Below, in pieces: positions 1 to 11,634 of a DNA stretch of 64,000 nucleotides. The stretch is from assembly GCA_949987565.1 (NCBI GenBank), contig OX465104.1, positions 13,756,241 through 13,820,240 on the forward strand, given 5' to 3'. The notes under the pieces are model-generated. The model had not been told where the DNA came from. It searched no databases and saw only the letters and a list, made by a program, of their open reading frames with translations. The first letter of the stretch is position 1. Every line of letters begins with the position of its first letter. The translations under genes were made by a program, and so were the position numbers. Source of the stretch: Luidia sarsii. Lineage: Eukaryota; Echinodermata; Asteroidea; Paxillosida; Luidiidae.

Positions 1-279
1 TGGGTATCGGCGATTCCTGGAAAACTCTCAAGAGCAGAACGGCATTAAAATTGAGAGGAATTTTTTTCTGAAGCCTCCCTGGAAATTGATGATTTCCAGG
101 GGCTTTAGACAATTTTGTGCTGAGAGCTGTCCTGGGATCTGAGCTCTTATTGGTCTCCCTCCCTCCCTCTCTCTCCCCCTATCTCTTTCTCTCTCCTCCT
201 TTTCTCATCTCTCTCTCTCTCTCTCTCCCTCTCTTTCTCCCTCTCTCTCTCCCCATTATCTCATGTGTTGAAAATAAAA
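1..279. repeat. Unique start, then CT-rich microsatellite
   Basis: Bases 1-150 are unclassified. A small dyad at about 80-103 has 9-bp arms (CCTGGAAAT and ATTTCCAGG) around a 5-base loop. From about 155 to 252 the plus strand is an imperfect CT/CCCT polypyrimidine tract. The 61-codon open frame across it is only Leu/Ser/Pro repeat and is not a gene. Confidence 0.7.
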
Positions 280-1679
280 GCCATCCTATATGCAGTGTTT
301 GAATCTAGCAGTGGCCCTGTGGCCAAATGACAGTTGAAATCGTTTGGGCCAGTTGAAGGCCATCCTATATGCAGGGTTTGAATCTAGGAGTGGCCCTGGG
401 CCATTTGAAAGCCATCCTATATATGCAGTGTTTAAATCTAGCAGTGGCCTTGTGGCCAAATGACAGTTGAAATTCTCTGGGGCCAGTTGAAGGCCATCCT
501 ATATGCAGGGTTTGAATCTAGCAGTGGCCCTGTGGCCAAATGACAGTTGAAATCGTTTGGGGCCAGTTGAAGGCCATCCTTTATGCAGGATTTGAATCTA
601 GCAGTGGCCTTGTGGCCAAATGACATTAAAATTGTCTGGGGCCAGTTGAAGGCCGTCCTATATGCAGGGTTTGAATCTAGCAGTGGCCCTGCGGCTAAAT
701 GACAGTTGAATTTGTCTGGGGCCAGTTGAAGGCCATCCTTTATGCAGGGTTTGAATCTAGCAGTGGCCTTGTGGCCAAATGATATTGAAATTGTCTGGGG
801 CCAGTTGAAGGCCATCCTATATGCAGGGTTTGAATCTAGCAGTGGCCCTGCAGCTAAATGACAGTTGAAATTGTCTGGGGCCAGTTGAAGGCCATCCTTT
901 ATGCGGGCTTTGAATCTAGCAGTGGCCCTGTGGCCAAATGACAGTTCAAATTGTCTGGGGCCAGTTGAAGGCCATCCTTTATGCGGGGTTTGAATCTAGC
1001 AGTGGCCTTGTGGCCAAATGAGATTAAAATTGTCTGGGGCAAGTTGAAGGCTGTCCTATATGCAGGGTTTGAATCTAGCAGTGGCCCTGTGGCCAAATGA
1101 CAGTTGAAATTATCCGGGGCCAGTTGAAGGCCATCCTTTATGCAGGGTTTGAATCTAGCAGTGGCCTTGTGGCCGAATGACAGTTTGAAATTGTCTGGGG
1201 CCAGTTGAAGGCCATCCTATATGCAGGGTTTGAATCTAGCAGTGGCCCTGCAGCTAAATGACAGTTGAAATTGTCTGGGGCCAGTTGAAGGCCATCCTTT
1301 ATGCGGGCTTTGAATCTAGCAGTGGCCCTGTGGCCAAATGACAGTTCAAATTGTCTGGGGCCAGTTGAAGGCCATCCTTTATGCGGGGTTTGAATCTAGC
1401 AGTGGCCTTGTGGCCAAATGACATTAAAATTGTCTGGGGCAAGTTGAAGGCTGTCCTATATGCAGGGTTTGAATCTAGCAGTGGCCCTGTGGCCAAATGA
1501 CAGTTGAAATTATCCGGGGCCAGTTGAAGGCCATCCTTTATGCAGGGTTTGAATCGAGCAGTGGCCTTGTGGCCAAATGACAGTTTGAAATTGTCTGGGG
1601 CCAGTTGAAGGCCATCCTATATGCAGGGTTTGAATCTAGCAGTAGCCTTGCGGCCAAATGACAGCTTGAAATTGTCTGG
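280..1679. repeat. 80-bp tandem satellite, about 17 copies
   Basis: Head-to-tail units of 80 bp (some 78-79) run through the whole interval. Each carries recognisable blocks GCCATCCTATATGCAGGG, TTTGAATCTAGCAGTGGCC and GGCCAAATGACAGTTGAAA, with a TCTGGGGCCAGTTGAAGG end. Units differ by point changes such as CCTATATG/CCTTTATG and GTGGCC/GCAGCT. Open frames of 65-125 codons on the minus strand arise because the unit lacks stops in several frames; successive units are read in different frames, so they are not coding. A second array of the same family lies at 37992-38587. Confidence 0.95.
788..1600. repeat. 400-bp higher-order duplication in the 80-bp satellite
   Basis: Bases 788-1200 and 1188-1600 are the same five-unit block at an offset of exactly 400 bp. 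I count about three substitutions between the copies (near 1022/1422, 1146/1546 and 1175/1575). Unit-to-unit divergence elsewhere in the array is much higher, so the block was duplicated as a whole recently. Confidence 0.9.
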
Positions 1680-2469
1680 AGAATCTCCAATAGAAACTCT
1701 CCCCTGTCTCCATGAACATGAAATAAATAGAAATTGGTAATTTACCTCAGAGAAGGTTCCCTGGGGAAAGGAAGTAAGAGACAGACAGCTTGTCAATAGC
1801 TTATAATCCAATCTATTTCTGCAGCTGTTCAAATGCATCTTTATGTTGTTATGTCCAGATATGAATTTTCATCATATTTTTCCGAGAAACCATCTGCGTC
1901 ACAATTCAACACTGATGAAAATAAAGCTGTATTTCTATTTTTATTTTTATCTTTTCATTTTTTGGGTGATGTAGGGATATGATTGACAGTAATGCAAGGT
2001 CTTCATACAAACAGAAGTCTCCAAGTCCCTAGTCTTTCTGGGAAATAAAAGAAATTGTACTGGTTCTGTTTTACTCTGGAGATGTAAGGAAGCGAAAGTC
2101 CTGTTTGTTTGTTGTTTTTTTGTAAGAAGGGGGAGAGGGTGAATGGGACTTACTCAAGATCTTCTTACAAATGGCAGAAGCCAATCCCTCGGCACTTTCA
2201 AGGAAATGAAAAGTCGTTTTCATCTCTGCGTTATTGTCTCGCAACCGTCCTCGGGTAGCAGCTAATGCTTCGCAAATTGGATGTCGAATAACGATTTTCC
2301 CGTCTTGAGCTTCTTCTGATCCAGTCTGTGGTTTGGTTGCTAATGGTCAGCTATTAGGGACTTGGTTGCCATGGCAATGCCACATTGTAGGGATGCGTCA
2401 CTTTACGGGCGAGCTGGGTTTTTTGGGGGGAGGTATGTGCATGATATGAAATCACATAAGGACTTGGTC
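1680..2469. other. Unclassified non-coding stretch
   Basis: No convincing gene, tandem repeat or transposon end. AT-rich with short T runs; the only open frames are short and without splice context. Confidence 0.5.
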
Positions 2470-2810
2470 ATTGACACCAAAGATCTTATAGCACGCAAAG
2501 CGTGCAAGATAGCCTACTCTTGCGAGATCACACGCATCCGTGTGAAGTACGCACTGGGCGCCATTTTAGTAAGGAAAGTTGCACACATTCTCTCCATTTC
2601 GTGGTCACATCACATCGAAAGTTATTACATTCTGTTCTGACACGCATCCAAAGTTGTATCTTTTTTATTGTTTGTGCTTCATTTCCTGAGCACCAAAAGC
2701 AAACGACAGATTCCGTTGCTTACTAAAATGGCGTCCAGTGCGTACTTCACCTTTTTCTCGGAGTAGTCCATCATGCGCGCTTTGCGCGCTCTAAGATCTT
2801 TGATTGACAC
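2470..2810. mobile_element. Long-TIR foldback MITE-like element
   Basis: The two ends are inverted repeats of roughly 100 bp. The left arm (about 2470-2578) has AAAGATCTTA, a GCACGCAAAGCGTGC palindrome, GTGAAGTACGCACTGG and GCCATTTTAGTAAG. The right arm (about 2719-2810) carries the reverse complements, including GCGCGCTTTGCGCGC. The roughly 140-bp centre has no coding potential. This fits a non-autonomous DNA element; I could not settle a target duplication and the superfamily is unknown. Confidence 0.8.
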
Positions 2811-3214
2811 TAAGCCCGATCACAGTTGGATTCACAAATGCACATCCAATGCACCTATCACCATGAATTGTGTTGGATTATCCCTCTGTGGTGGCTGTGT
2901 TGGTCGGTTGGCCTAATGTCTGTCTGTCCCTTGCTCTATGGTTTTTCTGTCCTCGTGTATCATTTCTAGTAGGCCCTTTTTTTTTCAAAGGCAGGCTACT
3001 GCCCTTTGAGTCAAAGTGCTGTGCACTGTGTGCGTAGGATCGAAGCATGCATGACGCATTATTAAGCCCCTTCTTTTTGACGTTTGCATTTTGCTCACTT
3101 TGAGTCACTTGTAGACTTTTCCTCAACACTTGATTCACTATAGGAGGCCTGATGGCTTGCTCCTAGCAGGCCAGCCAAACCTCTCTGTTATGCATTTTGA
3201 TCATTTAACTTGTA
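2811..3214. other. Unclassified non-coding stretch
   Basis: No feature recognised. Contains a T9 run near 2980 and no splice-supported open frame. Confidence 0.5.
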
Positions 3215-3215
3215 A

Positions 3216-3240
3216 AGCCGCGTCCGCACTGGACTTAAAA
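3216..3240 (+). mobile_element. Solo end of family-A MITE
   Basis: TAAAGCCGCGTCCGCACTGG plus the following ACTTAAA matches the terminal inverted repeat of the elements at 22508, 23428 and 24307, including the TAA that serves as target site at 24304. The body of the element is absent; SINE sequence follows at once, so this is a truncated terminus. Confidence 0.75.
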
Positions 3241-3530
3241 AGCTGCATCCACTTTGTGTGATCCCTGAGCTGCAGTAGCCAGGTGTACAACCATTGGTTG
3301 TTTGCATCTGACTGGAAGCTGGGGTGTGATCCCTGGTGATATATGCCAGTTAATGATTGAATTGCTTCTGACCGGGGCCCCCATCCCTGCAAAGACTAGT
3401 TGATGATTTGGGAAGGCCACCATCTTAGGGCTGGATAACTCAGATGGTAAGAGCACCGGTACGCAAAACCAGAGGTCTCGGGTTCAAATCCTTGTCCAGT
3501 CAAAGTTTTCTTTGTTTTATTTTTTTATTT
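3238..3530 (+). mobile_element. tRNA-derived SINE-like repeat (family S1)
   Basis: The reference copy in this window. It starts with AAAGCTGCATCCACTTTG, passes through GCAGT/CAGTTAATG-ATTGAATTGCTTCTGAC and GGGAAGGCCACCATCT, then a tRNA-like module at about 3429-3502, then a T-rich AAAGTTTTCTTTG tail. The tRNA-like part has a 7-bp acceptor stem (GGCTGGA with TCCAGTC), an A-box-like ACTCAGATGGTAAGAGC and a B-box GGGTTCAAATCC. Other copies are at 8202-8760 (minus), 12050-12482 (minus), 29470-29640, 31985-32180 and 58680-59140. The pol III-like module lies near the 3' side rather than at the 5' end. Confidence 0.85.
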
Positions 3531-6500
3531 CAGTTTCATAACAGAACATTGATGATTGCTGTACTCTTATTCTCTAGATTCAAAACACATGTAGCTCAAT
3601 TTGCCATCTTTGTTTTTGTTGTGCACAAAACTGAGCACTTCTCACTCACAACAGCTGGAAAAATACATGCAAACTTGCTTCGGTTTTTCCCTTTGAAGGA
3701 AGTTTAGGGAAGCTGACTGTTTGTGGTGTTAAAAGTGTCTTTCAGTTCCTCGAACAATAAACAGTGCCTTGACTGCAAATGTGAATGACTCCATTAGAGT
3801 TAAATTATGGGTAGCTCTTGACTAGGATGTGTATACAGTGTTAATATCATGGAAGTGTCGGTTTCAACCACAGGCATTGAGTGAGGTCTCCCTTCCACTC
3901 AGTTCCAGGAATCGGCAGCCTGCAAAACACGCTCCAACGCCTTTTACTTTACTTTCAGCTTTGGCCTTTCTGTGGTACAGGGTTTGGTTTGATATTGCAA
4001 ACAAGGGTCCTGTATTGTTCACATGCACACTGCGCCATCACTGAAGGTAGTGAGTAGTAGTACTACTACATGTACTAGTACTAGTAGTATATCCAAACTT
4101 TTAAATCCGTTTTTTTTTTGTCCCCGCTAAATTGGGACGCCCTGATTCACCTCATGTGGGGATTTAGTGGAGCAGAATTTTAAACGGCCGGATGACCTTC
4201 CTGACTCCAACCACAGTTTTCAGCAGTGGGCCCAGCCTTTGGTCACCTGAGACCGCCATGCAAGGCACTAGCAAGCTTAAAACAAAACAAAAATGGCGCT
4301 GGATGACCGCCGTTAGCTCTCCAGAGCCGAAGTAACCAGCTACCCCCCCCCCTCCCGTCATCGGATTTCTCTGTGAGACTCCCTGGGTCAGGGAAGTGAA
4401 GAGATGCATCAAGGAAACCCTAAAGAAGAAATTGGCTCGCTCGGGAAAGAAAACTCCCAACAACTTGCCAGGCAATTATTTTTTCCCCTGTTGCCTCGTC
4501 TGAAGCACTCACCGTTGAAAAGCGCAGAAATCTGCCCCGGAGGGGCTGTCCAACTCAGAATGACCTCAGTGATATCTGACCTCTGCCCTAGTCCTCACCC
4601 AACTCCCACCCCAGGGAGCTGGTATTATAGACACACCGCCATAGAGAGAACACCAGAGAGAGTTTGTTGACCCGAGATGATAGTAATAAATGCTGATGAA
4701 TGGAGGATATGTGTCCAGTCTCTAATCTGGCTTGCTGCCAGGGATCGTGACTTCATGGCCGGCCTTCGCAGCTGGGTAGGGGGAAGGGGGCAGGCCGGGT
4801 CATCTGAGGATGTCCAGTCTGAATAGGAATGGCAGGGTTGTGATCAGGTCAGTCTGGAGATGGGGCGCCCAACCACCTCCCCTCCCTTCCTTAGTCATAG
4901 GGCGGCCCTGTTTTTGTGTGTGTCTTCTGACAGTTCCTGGAGGATGGTCATTATTCCCCGATGAGCTGACCTGCCTCTCAACTCTGATGGGCCACCCCTG
5001 GTATCTATCTCCCACTCCAAAAAAAGAAAATAGCACCCGGGGCTCCAAAATCAAGGCTAGATTGGACACAAAAGCTACAGCAGTTTACCATGCATGTACA
5101 TTGTAGGCCTACGTGCAAATTAGTCAATGGAGGTTTTCCTGGAGGAGAATGGAGGGCAAGTCCTTTTGACTCATACCACAATGGATTTTGTGGTCCACAG
5201 AGCACTGAGGTACATGTGGCACGTCCGCAAAGGACCATGATAAACGCACTTGCACGAAAACTACACATCACCCCCATCCTTAACACGCTCAGTTATGGGC
5301 CTGAACAGTGTACGATGCTCTGGCAACGAGCACTTTACGTAACCAACAAGCGCTGTCAAGCTCCTTACTGTATCTTAATGGGATCCATGGTTGTGTAACA
5401 AGTACATGGATCGTTCCATAGTCGTTCATTTGTACATGTACATGTATGTGCTGAAGCTGATTTGTGCTGATTTGAGGGGGGAGGAATGCGATTGTATTCC
5501 ATGCTAGGCTCGTTGATCAAGCATGATCCCCTGTAAGCCCCCTCCCCCACCCACCCCTGATTTTTCATTAATTTTCATAATCTCCAGATGAAAGTGCTTG
5601 GAAATTAAGAGGGCCTGATATACGATCTTAACGAGAAGTAACAGTCACATTCTACAGCATGTCTTTTTTTTATTGATTAATTAATTTATTTTTGAAATGT
5701 ATTAATTTATTTCAACCCGATGCAACAATGAACGAATTCATTTCACAGGACGACAGTAACTTCATACGTGATCATATACATGTACCATGACGATTAATTT
5801 TTTAATGACATGTGCATTGATTGAACGGTACTTTGATTCTATGAAGAAAAATGGAATGTCTTTTTAAAAGTCTGAGACCTCATTTCCTTTTAGTACCGAA
5901 CCGGCTCAAAACTAAGAAGAAATTGATTTCATGAACCCCCCCCCCCCTCCCAATTTTTTTTTTTAAGTCAGTTGGGTGGGGAGTAACATCTCGGTTCTTC
6001 CCAGAGAACCGCACTGACTCAAATGCAGGAGATTGTCTGAACATGGTTTCACCGCTAACTATCCTTACCCTAACACCATTGTTCTTGCTAGTTTTCAGTT
6101 CAGTGTACTCATTGTGTTTTTGCAGTTAGCCTTCCTGTTGTGTATTTGTGAAGCGCACTTTTTGGGGGGGGCAACAGAAATGAAACTCAAGCGGTTTTGA
6201 GGAAGTGGGTACGCAGGGAGAGCTTTGTGGTTTTCAACTCTTCCAGGTAGGAATTAAGAGGACTACCAACAACGAAAGCAACAAACAAGCTTGATCATCC
6301 GAGCAGAATGCCATAGTGCTTTGTCTATGGCTTGAAATGCCATAGGAAGGAAGAAGAGAAACAAAAATCACCAGAAAAAACTTTTCCGCCACGCACCGTA
6401 GTGGCGGCAGAGCCAGCAACTTATCATGTTCTAGCAATCCTCTTCCAGTTGAGTTCTTGCTCTTTGAGATGTCTCGGTACCATTGTAGATCCTGAGAACG

Positions 6501-6622
6501 TCTGTGATTGAGCAGAACTTTGGCCTGACCACAGAGCATCTCTCTCTGTCTGAATCTTGCCTCTGTTCATAAGGTGTGCACTATGTGGCAATCTCCATAT
6601 ATACATGTTATGTATGATATGT
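3531..6622. other. Long unclassified non-coding stretch
   Basis: No gene supported. Small structures seen: a TAG/CTA-rich palindromic patch at about 4050-4090 (TACTACTACATGTACTAGTA), poly-C runs near 4345 and 5938, and a dyad around GGATCCATG...CATGGATC at 5381-5412. Open frames of about 100 codons at 4164-4475 (minus), 4810-5106 and 5090-5398 (plus) overlap one another on opposite strands and show no domain. Confidence 0.5.
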
Positions 6623-6623
6623 T

Positions 6624-6925
6624 GGGCCCGTTTCCAATGTCCCAAATAAACGCTATCATTTAGCGATTTGAATCATGATTCAAACTTAACTTTGTGTGTG
6701 TGTGCGTTGGCACAATAAACGCGATTATTAGTGGGATTTGGCGATTCGTACTCCATTATTAATGGGTGTTTTTTTTAATCCCACAATGCACGGCTCATGC
6801 TGAGATTGACAGGAAGTGCCGCGCTTGTTTATATGTCTCCCTGCGTGGGCCACCCTCAAGGACCCACCCATCATTTGACCACAGCTGCTAACCGCAATCG
6901 GCTCGCGATTTTTCGCGTCCTCACA
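6624..6925 (+). mobile_element. Family-B MITE, 3'-truncated
   Basis: Begins with GGGCCCGTTTCCAATGTCCC and shares with the fuller copy at 22034-22471 the blocks CGATTATTAGTGGGATTTG, ATTGACAGGAAGTG, CCACCCTCAAGGAC and CATTTGACCACAGCTGCTAACC, ending near CTCGCGATTTT. The terminal GGACAGTGGAAATGG end is missing. Non-coding. Confidence 0.8.
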
Positions 6926-7824
6926 GGACTCGACCCGTCAAATTTCAACAACAAGCTTCGGTGTTGGAAAGTGATGGGATGGGGAACATTAAAGTTAAGC
7001 TTGGATAATCGCCAACCCCTCCCCCTCCCCCCCCCCCCCAAGAAAGAAAACCTTGGCAACTTGAAAAAAATAAGTCGAGACCTGTTTTTATGCTGTGTGT
7101 GATATCTTTTTCCCACCCGGCACTCCCCTCCCCCCACCCTCCAAACCTGAGCATTTTCTTTCCGCCAGGAACTGTCAATTTGTTTGCGGTCGCTCATCGA
7201 CAGTCTGGCTACCCTTTACTGCACACAACCTCATCAGCCCATGAGACACTATCAGTCATACTTGTATCACTGACTATCCCTTGCCAGTGATGAGGATTTC
7301 TTCTCTGGGTTTTTTGTTTTTGGTTCCAAGAAATCAGGGAAAACCTTCTGGGGAAGAGGGGGGGGGGGGTTGAGGGGTAGGTCGGGGCACGGCTTAACCA
7401 CCTTCAATTTGAACGTCCGGGAAACTTGTGTCAGTGTGAACCGCAAGACGGAGACACGGAGAGCTGAAAATCGTAAAAAACAACGGATGCGTAGCCTCAT
7501 TTGTTACCGCTGCGGTTTATGTGGTTGGGGATGGGGGCTCTTTGCAGGGGGTTGTTCTTACATAATCCATGAGCATCCAGGTGGTGCCAGGCAGGGAGTT
7601 ACACACACAAAAACACGTCCGAATTCTGAGTCATTCTGAAAAGTATTGCTTGACTCAAAGCTCCTGCTCAAAGGAGGAGATGACAGTGCCAGTGGCTCGA
7701 ACTTAAAACGAAGTCCTTTGAAAAGGAAACAACCATTTCTTTTTTAGAAATCAACCCAACCCCCCCCAAAAAAAATGGTAAAAAATGGTAAAAAAGTAAA
7801 TCACTTTTGCCTTTCAGAGGCACA
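6926..7824. other. Unclassified, with homopolymer runs
   Basis: No gene supported. Contains poly-C followed by A-rich sequence at 7026-7050 and 7758-7775, and a poly-G run at 7360-7369. Confidence 0.5.
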
Positions 7825-7828
7825 TTAA

Positions 7829-8150
7829 AGACCCCATACAACATTGGTAAAGGTCAAAAGATTGCCACAGTTTCTGTATGAAACCATTAATTAAACATTC
7901 CAAAAAAGATATCCTGCAAATGTTGTAGCTCAAATGGTAATCTGACTCTGAGAAAGTAGAACAAGGCAAAAAACCGTCACGGTTTTCGCACCGTATTTGC
8001 CGATGTTTGAGCAAAGATTTCTCGAGAAATACAGCATCCCAGACCGTAGGATTTCAACATGAGGATTCTATCATGACCATGTACAACTGTGTAAATAAGA
8101 AGGAAATCTGTGGACATTGATGTTTTCTGATCTTCCCAATGCTGTATTTT
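7829..8150 (+). mobile_element. Family-C MITE (TTAA-type), right end lost
   Basis: Preceded by TTAA at 7825-7828 and starts AGACCCCATACAACATTGG. Interior matches the copy at 8856-9204 (AAGATTGCCACAGTTT, GAAAGTAGA, GAGAAATACAGCATCCCAGACC, CATGAGGATTCTATCATGACC, GATCTTCCCAATG). The right end decays after GCTGTATTTTC, so no matching TTAA is found. Confidence 0.8.
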
Positions 8151-8201
8151 CAAATGGAAAAAGAAAACACAGTTTAAAAAATCTAAAGCACGAAAATTTG
8201 A

Positions 8202-8760
8202 CTGGAGCAGGACATGAAGCCAGGTGTCTGGTTTGTGAATGCATACCAGGGTTCTTCTGTCTGAGCTATCCAGCCCTTAAAAGGGGGATGTACCATTCTG
8301 TAAAGGTCAAAGAATCGCTTCCATTGCCTTGTCAAACTTAACGTATACATCAAATAGCACACCTGCATTGGTTTCGGCTCAATCCGTCGACCTGTTTCAT
8401 GAGAAAGACCGCGGAAACAAAATTAAATGCTGATCTTTTTCCGACATACAGGACTGTTTGTGTAAGAGGAACGCTTTCTTCAACAAATTTCCTCTTTTCT
8501 CGTAAACGGCAGATTTTCAAGCGCTTAAAATTTCACAGAATGTCTGATGCCATTACAAATTTCCTGCTGAATCATTCATTTCTCAAATTTTGGAATGTCC
8601 GGAAATTGGGCACTTAGCAAATGGTGGCCACGTTCCCCGATAGTCAACTCATCTTTTCTAGGGAGCCGAGTGCCAGTCGGAAGCAATTGAACCATTTACC
8701 GGTAACTGCCATAAATCTCCGCGGATCACACCCCCTGTTTTCATTCAGACTCAAGCCGCG
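8202..8760 (-). mobile_element. S1 SINE, split by a MITE insertion
   Basis: On the minus strand the S1 tRNA-like module occupies 8202-8279 (GGGCTGGATAGCTCAGACAG reading into it) and the upstream S1 module resumes at 8617-8760 (ATGGTGGCCACGTTCCCC, then CCAGTCGGAAGCAATTGAACC, CGGATCACACCCCCTG). The intervening 8280-8613 is a separate element, so the SINE is the older host. Confidence 0.8.
8280..8613 (+). mobile_element. Family-C variant MITE nested in SINE
   Basis: A 334-bp insertion flanked by TTAA (8277-8280) and TTAG (8614-8617) at the SINE sequence CCCTTAGATGG. The interior block around AAATAGCACACCTGCATTGG and GGCTCAATCCG is shared with the element at 31348-31682, which also has TTAA flanks. 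Terminal repeats are poorly kept. Confidence 0.7.
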
Positions 8761-8855
8761 AGTCCTTAACGAGGAGCTTTTGAGAATTTAGGTCTCGTTG
8801 AGTTTGAAATTCTACGGCCTCTATGATGGCCAGGACGGCAGATGTGTTGATTTAA

Positions 8856-9204
8856 AGGCCCTATACAACATTGGTAAATGTCAAGATTGCCACAGTTTGT
8901 GTGTTAAACTATTAAACATTGAAAAAAAAAAAATCCTGTGAAGGTTTTAGATCTGAGAAAGTAGACAAATGCCAATAAAACATTATGGTTTTCACAGCAT
9001 TCTGTAATGTAAGAAATGGTTTATTACTCGCTAGTATTAAACTATTTGTCAATGTTTGAGTGAAGATTTCTTGAGAAGTACAGCATTCCAGACCGTAATA
9101 TTTAAACATGAGGATTCTATCATGACCATCTACAAACTGTGTAGATTAGAAGGAAATCTGCGGGCATCGATGTTTTTCGATCTTCCCAATGTTGTATTGG
9201 GCCT
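8856..9204 (+). mobile_element. Family-C MITE, complete, TTAA target duplication
   Basis: TTAA at 8852-8855 and 9205-9208 flank a 349-bp element. Its terminal repeats are AGGCCCTATACAACATTGG and, inverted, CCAATGTTGTATTGGGCCT. TTAA duplications are the signature of the piggyBac superfamily (established knowledge), so this is probably a piggyBac-type MITE. No transposase is encoded. Confidence 0.85.
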
Positions 9205-9208
9205 TTAA

Positions 9209-10417
9209 GTCAGTACCGGTAAGCAGTTTGGCCACATTTTTTTTTCCCATTTCCTAATTTCTAGATTGTTGTTTTCTTATTCAGGGGACACATGAGTGCC
9301 CCAAGATTGGTGTCATGAAACACCAGTCTCAAGTCACTTTGAGGGGGGAATCGAGTCAATCTTTCCGAGAAATTTGAAGAGGAAATCTTGCACACAAACA
9401 TCACGGGGACAGACCCCCTCCTTAGTGATGGTTTCCTCCAAGCAGTTTTCCTTAGCCAGAAACCGAACAATACATGTACCTCATTAAAATGCTATAGGCT
9501 ATGCTGGTAAGGATAGTTTTAAGCTTGTCTGGGGTTTTATCAAAGGAGAGGTCTATTAGTATTAGGAGCAGTATTATATTCCCACCAACCATTCACTTGT
9601 GCAGGTACAGCCAGGAATGTCATTATCATTATTCTAGGAAGGTTCAAGCAAGGTGCTCTCACTCCACAAGAAAGAAAGAGGATTGTCAAGCTGAGCTTTT
9701 TTAGTCCAGGAATCCTATTTTTTTTCCCTCCCCTCCCTACAAGACAAGGGCTGAATTTCACAGAACCTCACCATACATTGTAACACAATGTTTACGACGG
9801 ATAAGCCATTGTAAGTTTGTGTATACGGTAGCCTCCCAAGTTGCCAGACCCCTCTCACCCCCCAGGTCTCCGTGCATCGCTCTTTGTCTTGCGACGGCGA
9901 TGAGTACTAAGGAAAACCCGATGAGTTCGATGAGATCAACGGCCTGATGAGTCTGCAACTCCCGCTATCTGACCCCCTGACTGTCTGACCCTCCCTCTCA
10001 CCCCCCCCCCCCCTCCCAGACCCCCCCAATCCCCTGCCCTCTCCCATTGGACCAGAAGTCAATGCATCCCGCGGATGTTTTTGTCTGGGTCAGCCTCTGT
10101 CCAGGAGACTTCAGAGAAGAAAAGGAAAAAAAAACCTGGCGTGAAAAGAGAGGTTTCCTATTCAGTGAGGAGGGGGGGGGGAAGAGAGAGGAGGAGGGGG
10201 GGGGGGGGGTAGCCATTTGTGACCGCTTTCCTGGAAAGGAAGGGAAGACTAATACTTGTTTGGCTGGATGTCCTCCCAGTGGGAACAAAAGCCCTGGCTG
10301 GGATTAGTTCTGCCAGTTTGTCCCGATGTTGACCGAACAAAGAGCTTCTTTAGTGTTGGCAGTTTTTGTAGGGCCCCCTTGCTTCGGTCAATCAGACTGA
10401 AAATCTGATGGAGGTAG
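9209..10417. other. Unclassified, with poly-C and poly-G runs
   Basis: No gene supported. A diverged patch at about 9757-9960 recalls the family-D repeat (TTTCACAGAACCTCACCATACATTG, CTTGCGACGGCGATGAG). Poly-C runs lie near 10000-10030 and G-rich runs at 10171-10209. Confidence 0.45.
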
Positions 10418-10725
10418 ATTATGTGCTCCCTTCTCTCTCTCTCCTTCTTTCTCTCGCTCTCCCTCTCTCTTCATCTTCTCTCTCCCTCTCCCTCTCCCTC
10501 TCTCTATCTCCAGTCTCCCCCCTCTCCCTTTCTCTCACCTCTATCTCCCTCTCCCCCCTCTCCCTCTCTCTCTCTCCCTCTCCCCCTCTCTCTCTCTCCC
10601 TCTCTCCCTCTCCCTCTCTCCCTCTCTCCCCCCTCTCTCCCCCCTATCCCTCTCTCTCTCCCCCTCTCTCTCTTCCTCTCCCCCTCTCTTCCTCTCTCCC
10701 TCACCCCGTCTTCATCTCAGCCTCT
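10418..10725. repeat. CT/CCCTCT polypyrimidine microsatellite
   Basis: About 300 bp of almost pure C/T on the plus strand, with CTCTCC and CCCTCTC subunits. Frames of 107 and 135 codons are Ser/Leu/Pro repeat and not genes. Confidence 0.9.
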
Positions 10726-10729
10726 ACTC

Positions 10730-11102
10730 CTTTGTCTGTGGTAGTTGATGTACATGTTTGTGGTAGGGGATTTCATGGCCTTTGTTGTCTAGCTCACTAT
10801 TCTCCGATCTTTTAGGGCGGTTTTGAAAGCCATATAGTTCTATCAGACCGAAGAAGTGGTTGGGGTCGACTGTGTATTTCCCATCCCTTCCTCTGGACAT
10901 CTTTGTATGTGGCAGTAAGTGTGTGGTGTGTGGTGTGTGGTGGGCAAGGGATTCTGTCTTTTGAGGAAGGTCCTGCTAGGGTCGACGGAATCATCAGGCA
11001 CGCTGCATTTTGTACAATGTAGATAGGAATTTGGGTCCTTTTAGTCAGTAAGCAGTTTGGAAACATGTTTGTATTACTCTCAGACCAAAGATGGAGCCAA
11101 TA
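10730..11102. other. Non-coding, with a diverged hairpin-element fragment
   Basis: At 10960-11080 there are blocks AGGAAGGTCCTGCTAGGGTCG and TTTTAGTCAGTAAGCAGTTTGG, matching (in mixed orientation) the family-H hairpin element at 30742-30889 but diverged. No gene. Confidence 0.5.
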
Positions 11103-11634
11103 GTACAGTTAAACCTGCATATATATAGCAACCACCCACGGGACCAGAGAATGTGGCTGCTATGGAGAGGCGGCCTCTTTATAAAGGTTTTAACGTCAAC
11201 ATACATGTACAGACATGTGTCCATGCATGCATGGTGCATGTTTCTACCAGTGGATAAATATCAACACGATCGCTTTGACAATGGCCGCGTAAAAACGTGT
11301 AACCATGCATCGGTAATAAATAGTCGGCACCTTTCAGACGAGAACGTGTGACCGAGATAATAGACGTCTGGGTTCCTGACTTCGGAGATTTGGTGCACCA
11401 AAAGAGGGCGCCCTTTATTTCTTCGTTGGCCGGAATGTGGAAGATTAATCTCAATACAAATGTATACGCACTGTTCCAAGAGGCCTGGCCACTGGCCTCG
11501 TTGGACAGTGGCCGCAATATCGAAACTTGTGGCCGTTAAAACACTAACAATGTCGATCGGGACCGTGTAAAAGGTGGCCATTATGGACAAGAGGCCATTT
11601 TCTAGAGGTGGACGGATAAGCAAGTTTGACTGTA
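11103..11634. mobile_element. MITE with TACAGTTAAACCTGC ends
   Basis: Left end TACAGTTAAACCTGCATATA and right end GCAAGTTTGACTGTA are inverted repeats with a possible TA target duplication. Interior has the CCACGGGACCAGAGAATGTGG, GCTATGGAGAGGCGGCC and GGTGGCCATTATGGACAAGAG motifs that recur in inverted orientation. The 144-codon minus frame and 63-codon plus frame inside are incidental. Superfamily uncertain. Confidence 0.7.

Noticed and set aside
438..1496. Minus-strand repeat protein over the 80-bp array
   Set aside because: 80 bp is not a multiple of three; successive units are read in different phases, so there is no conserved protein repeat.
3428..3502. Functional tRNA gene
   Set aside because: Acceptor stem and boxes are tRNA-like, but the anticodon loop has C instead of U at position 33 and the sequence recurs as part of a dispersed repeat with conserved upstream sequence.
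9900..9965. Hammerhead ribozyme (CTGATGAGTC at about 9945)
   Set aside because: No GAAA core follows at a suitable distance and no stem I or III pairing was found.
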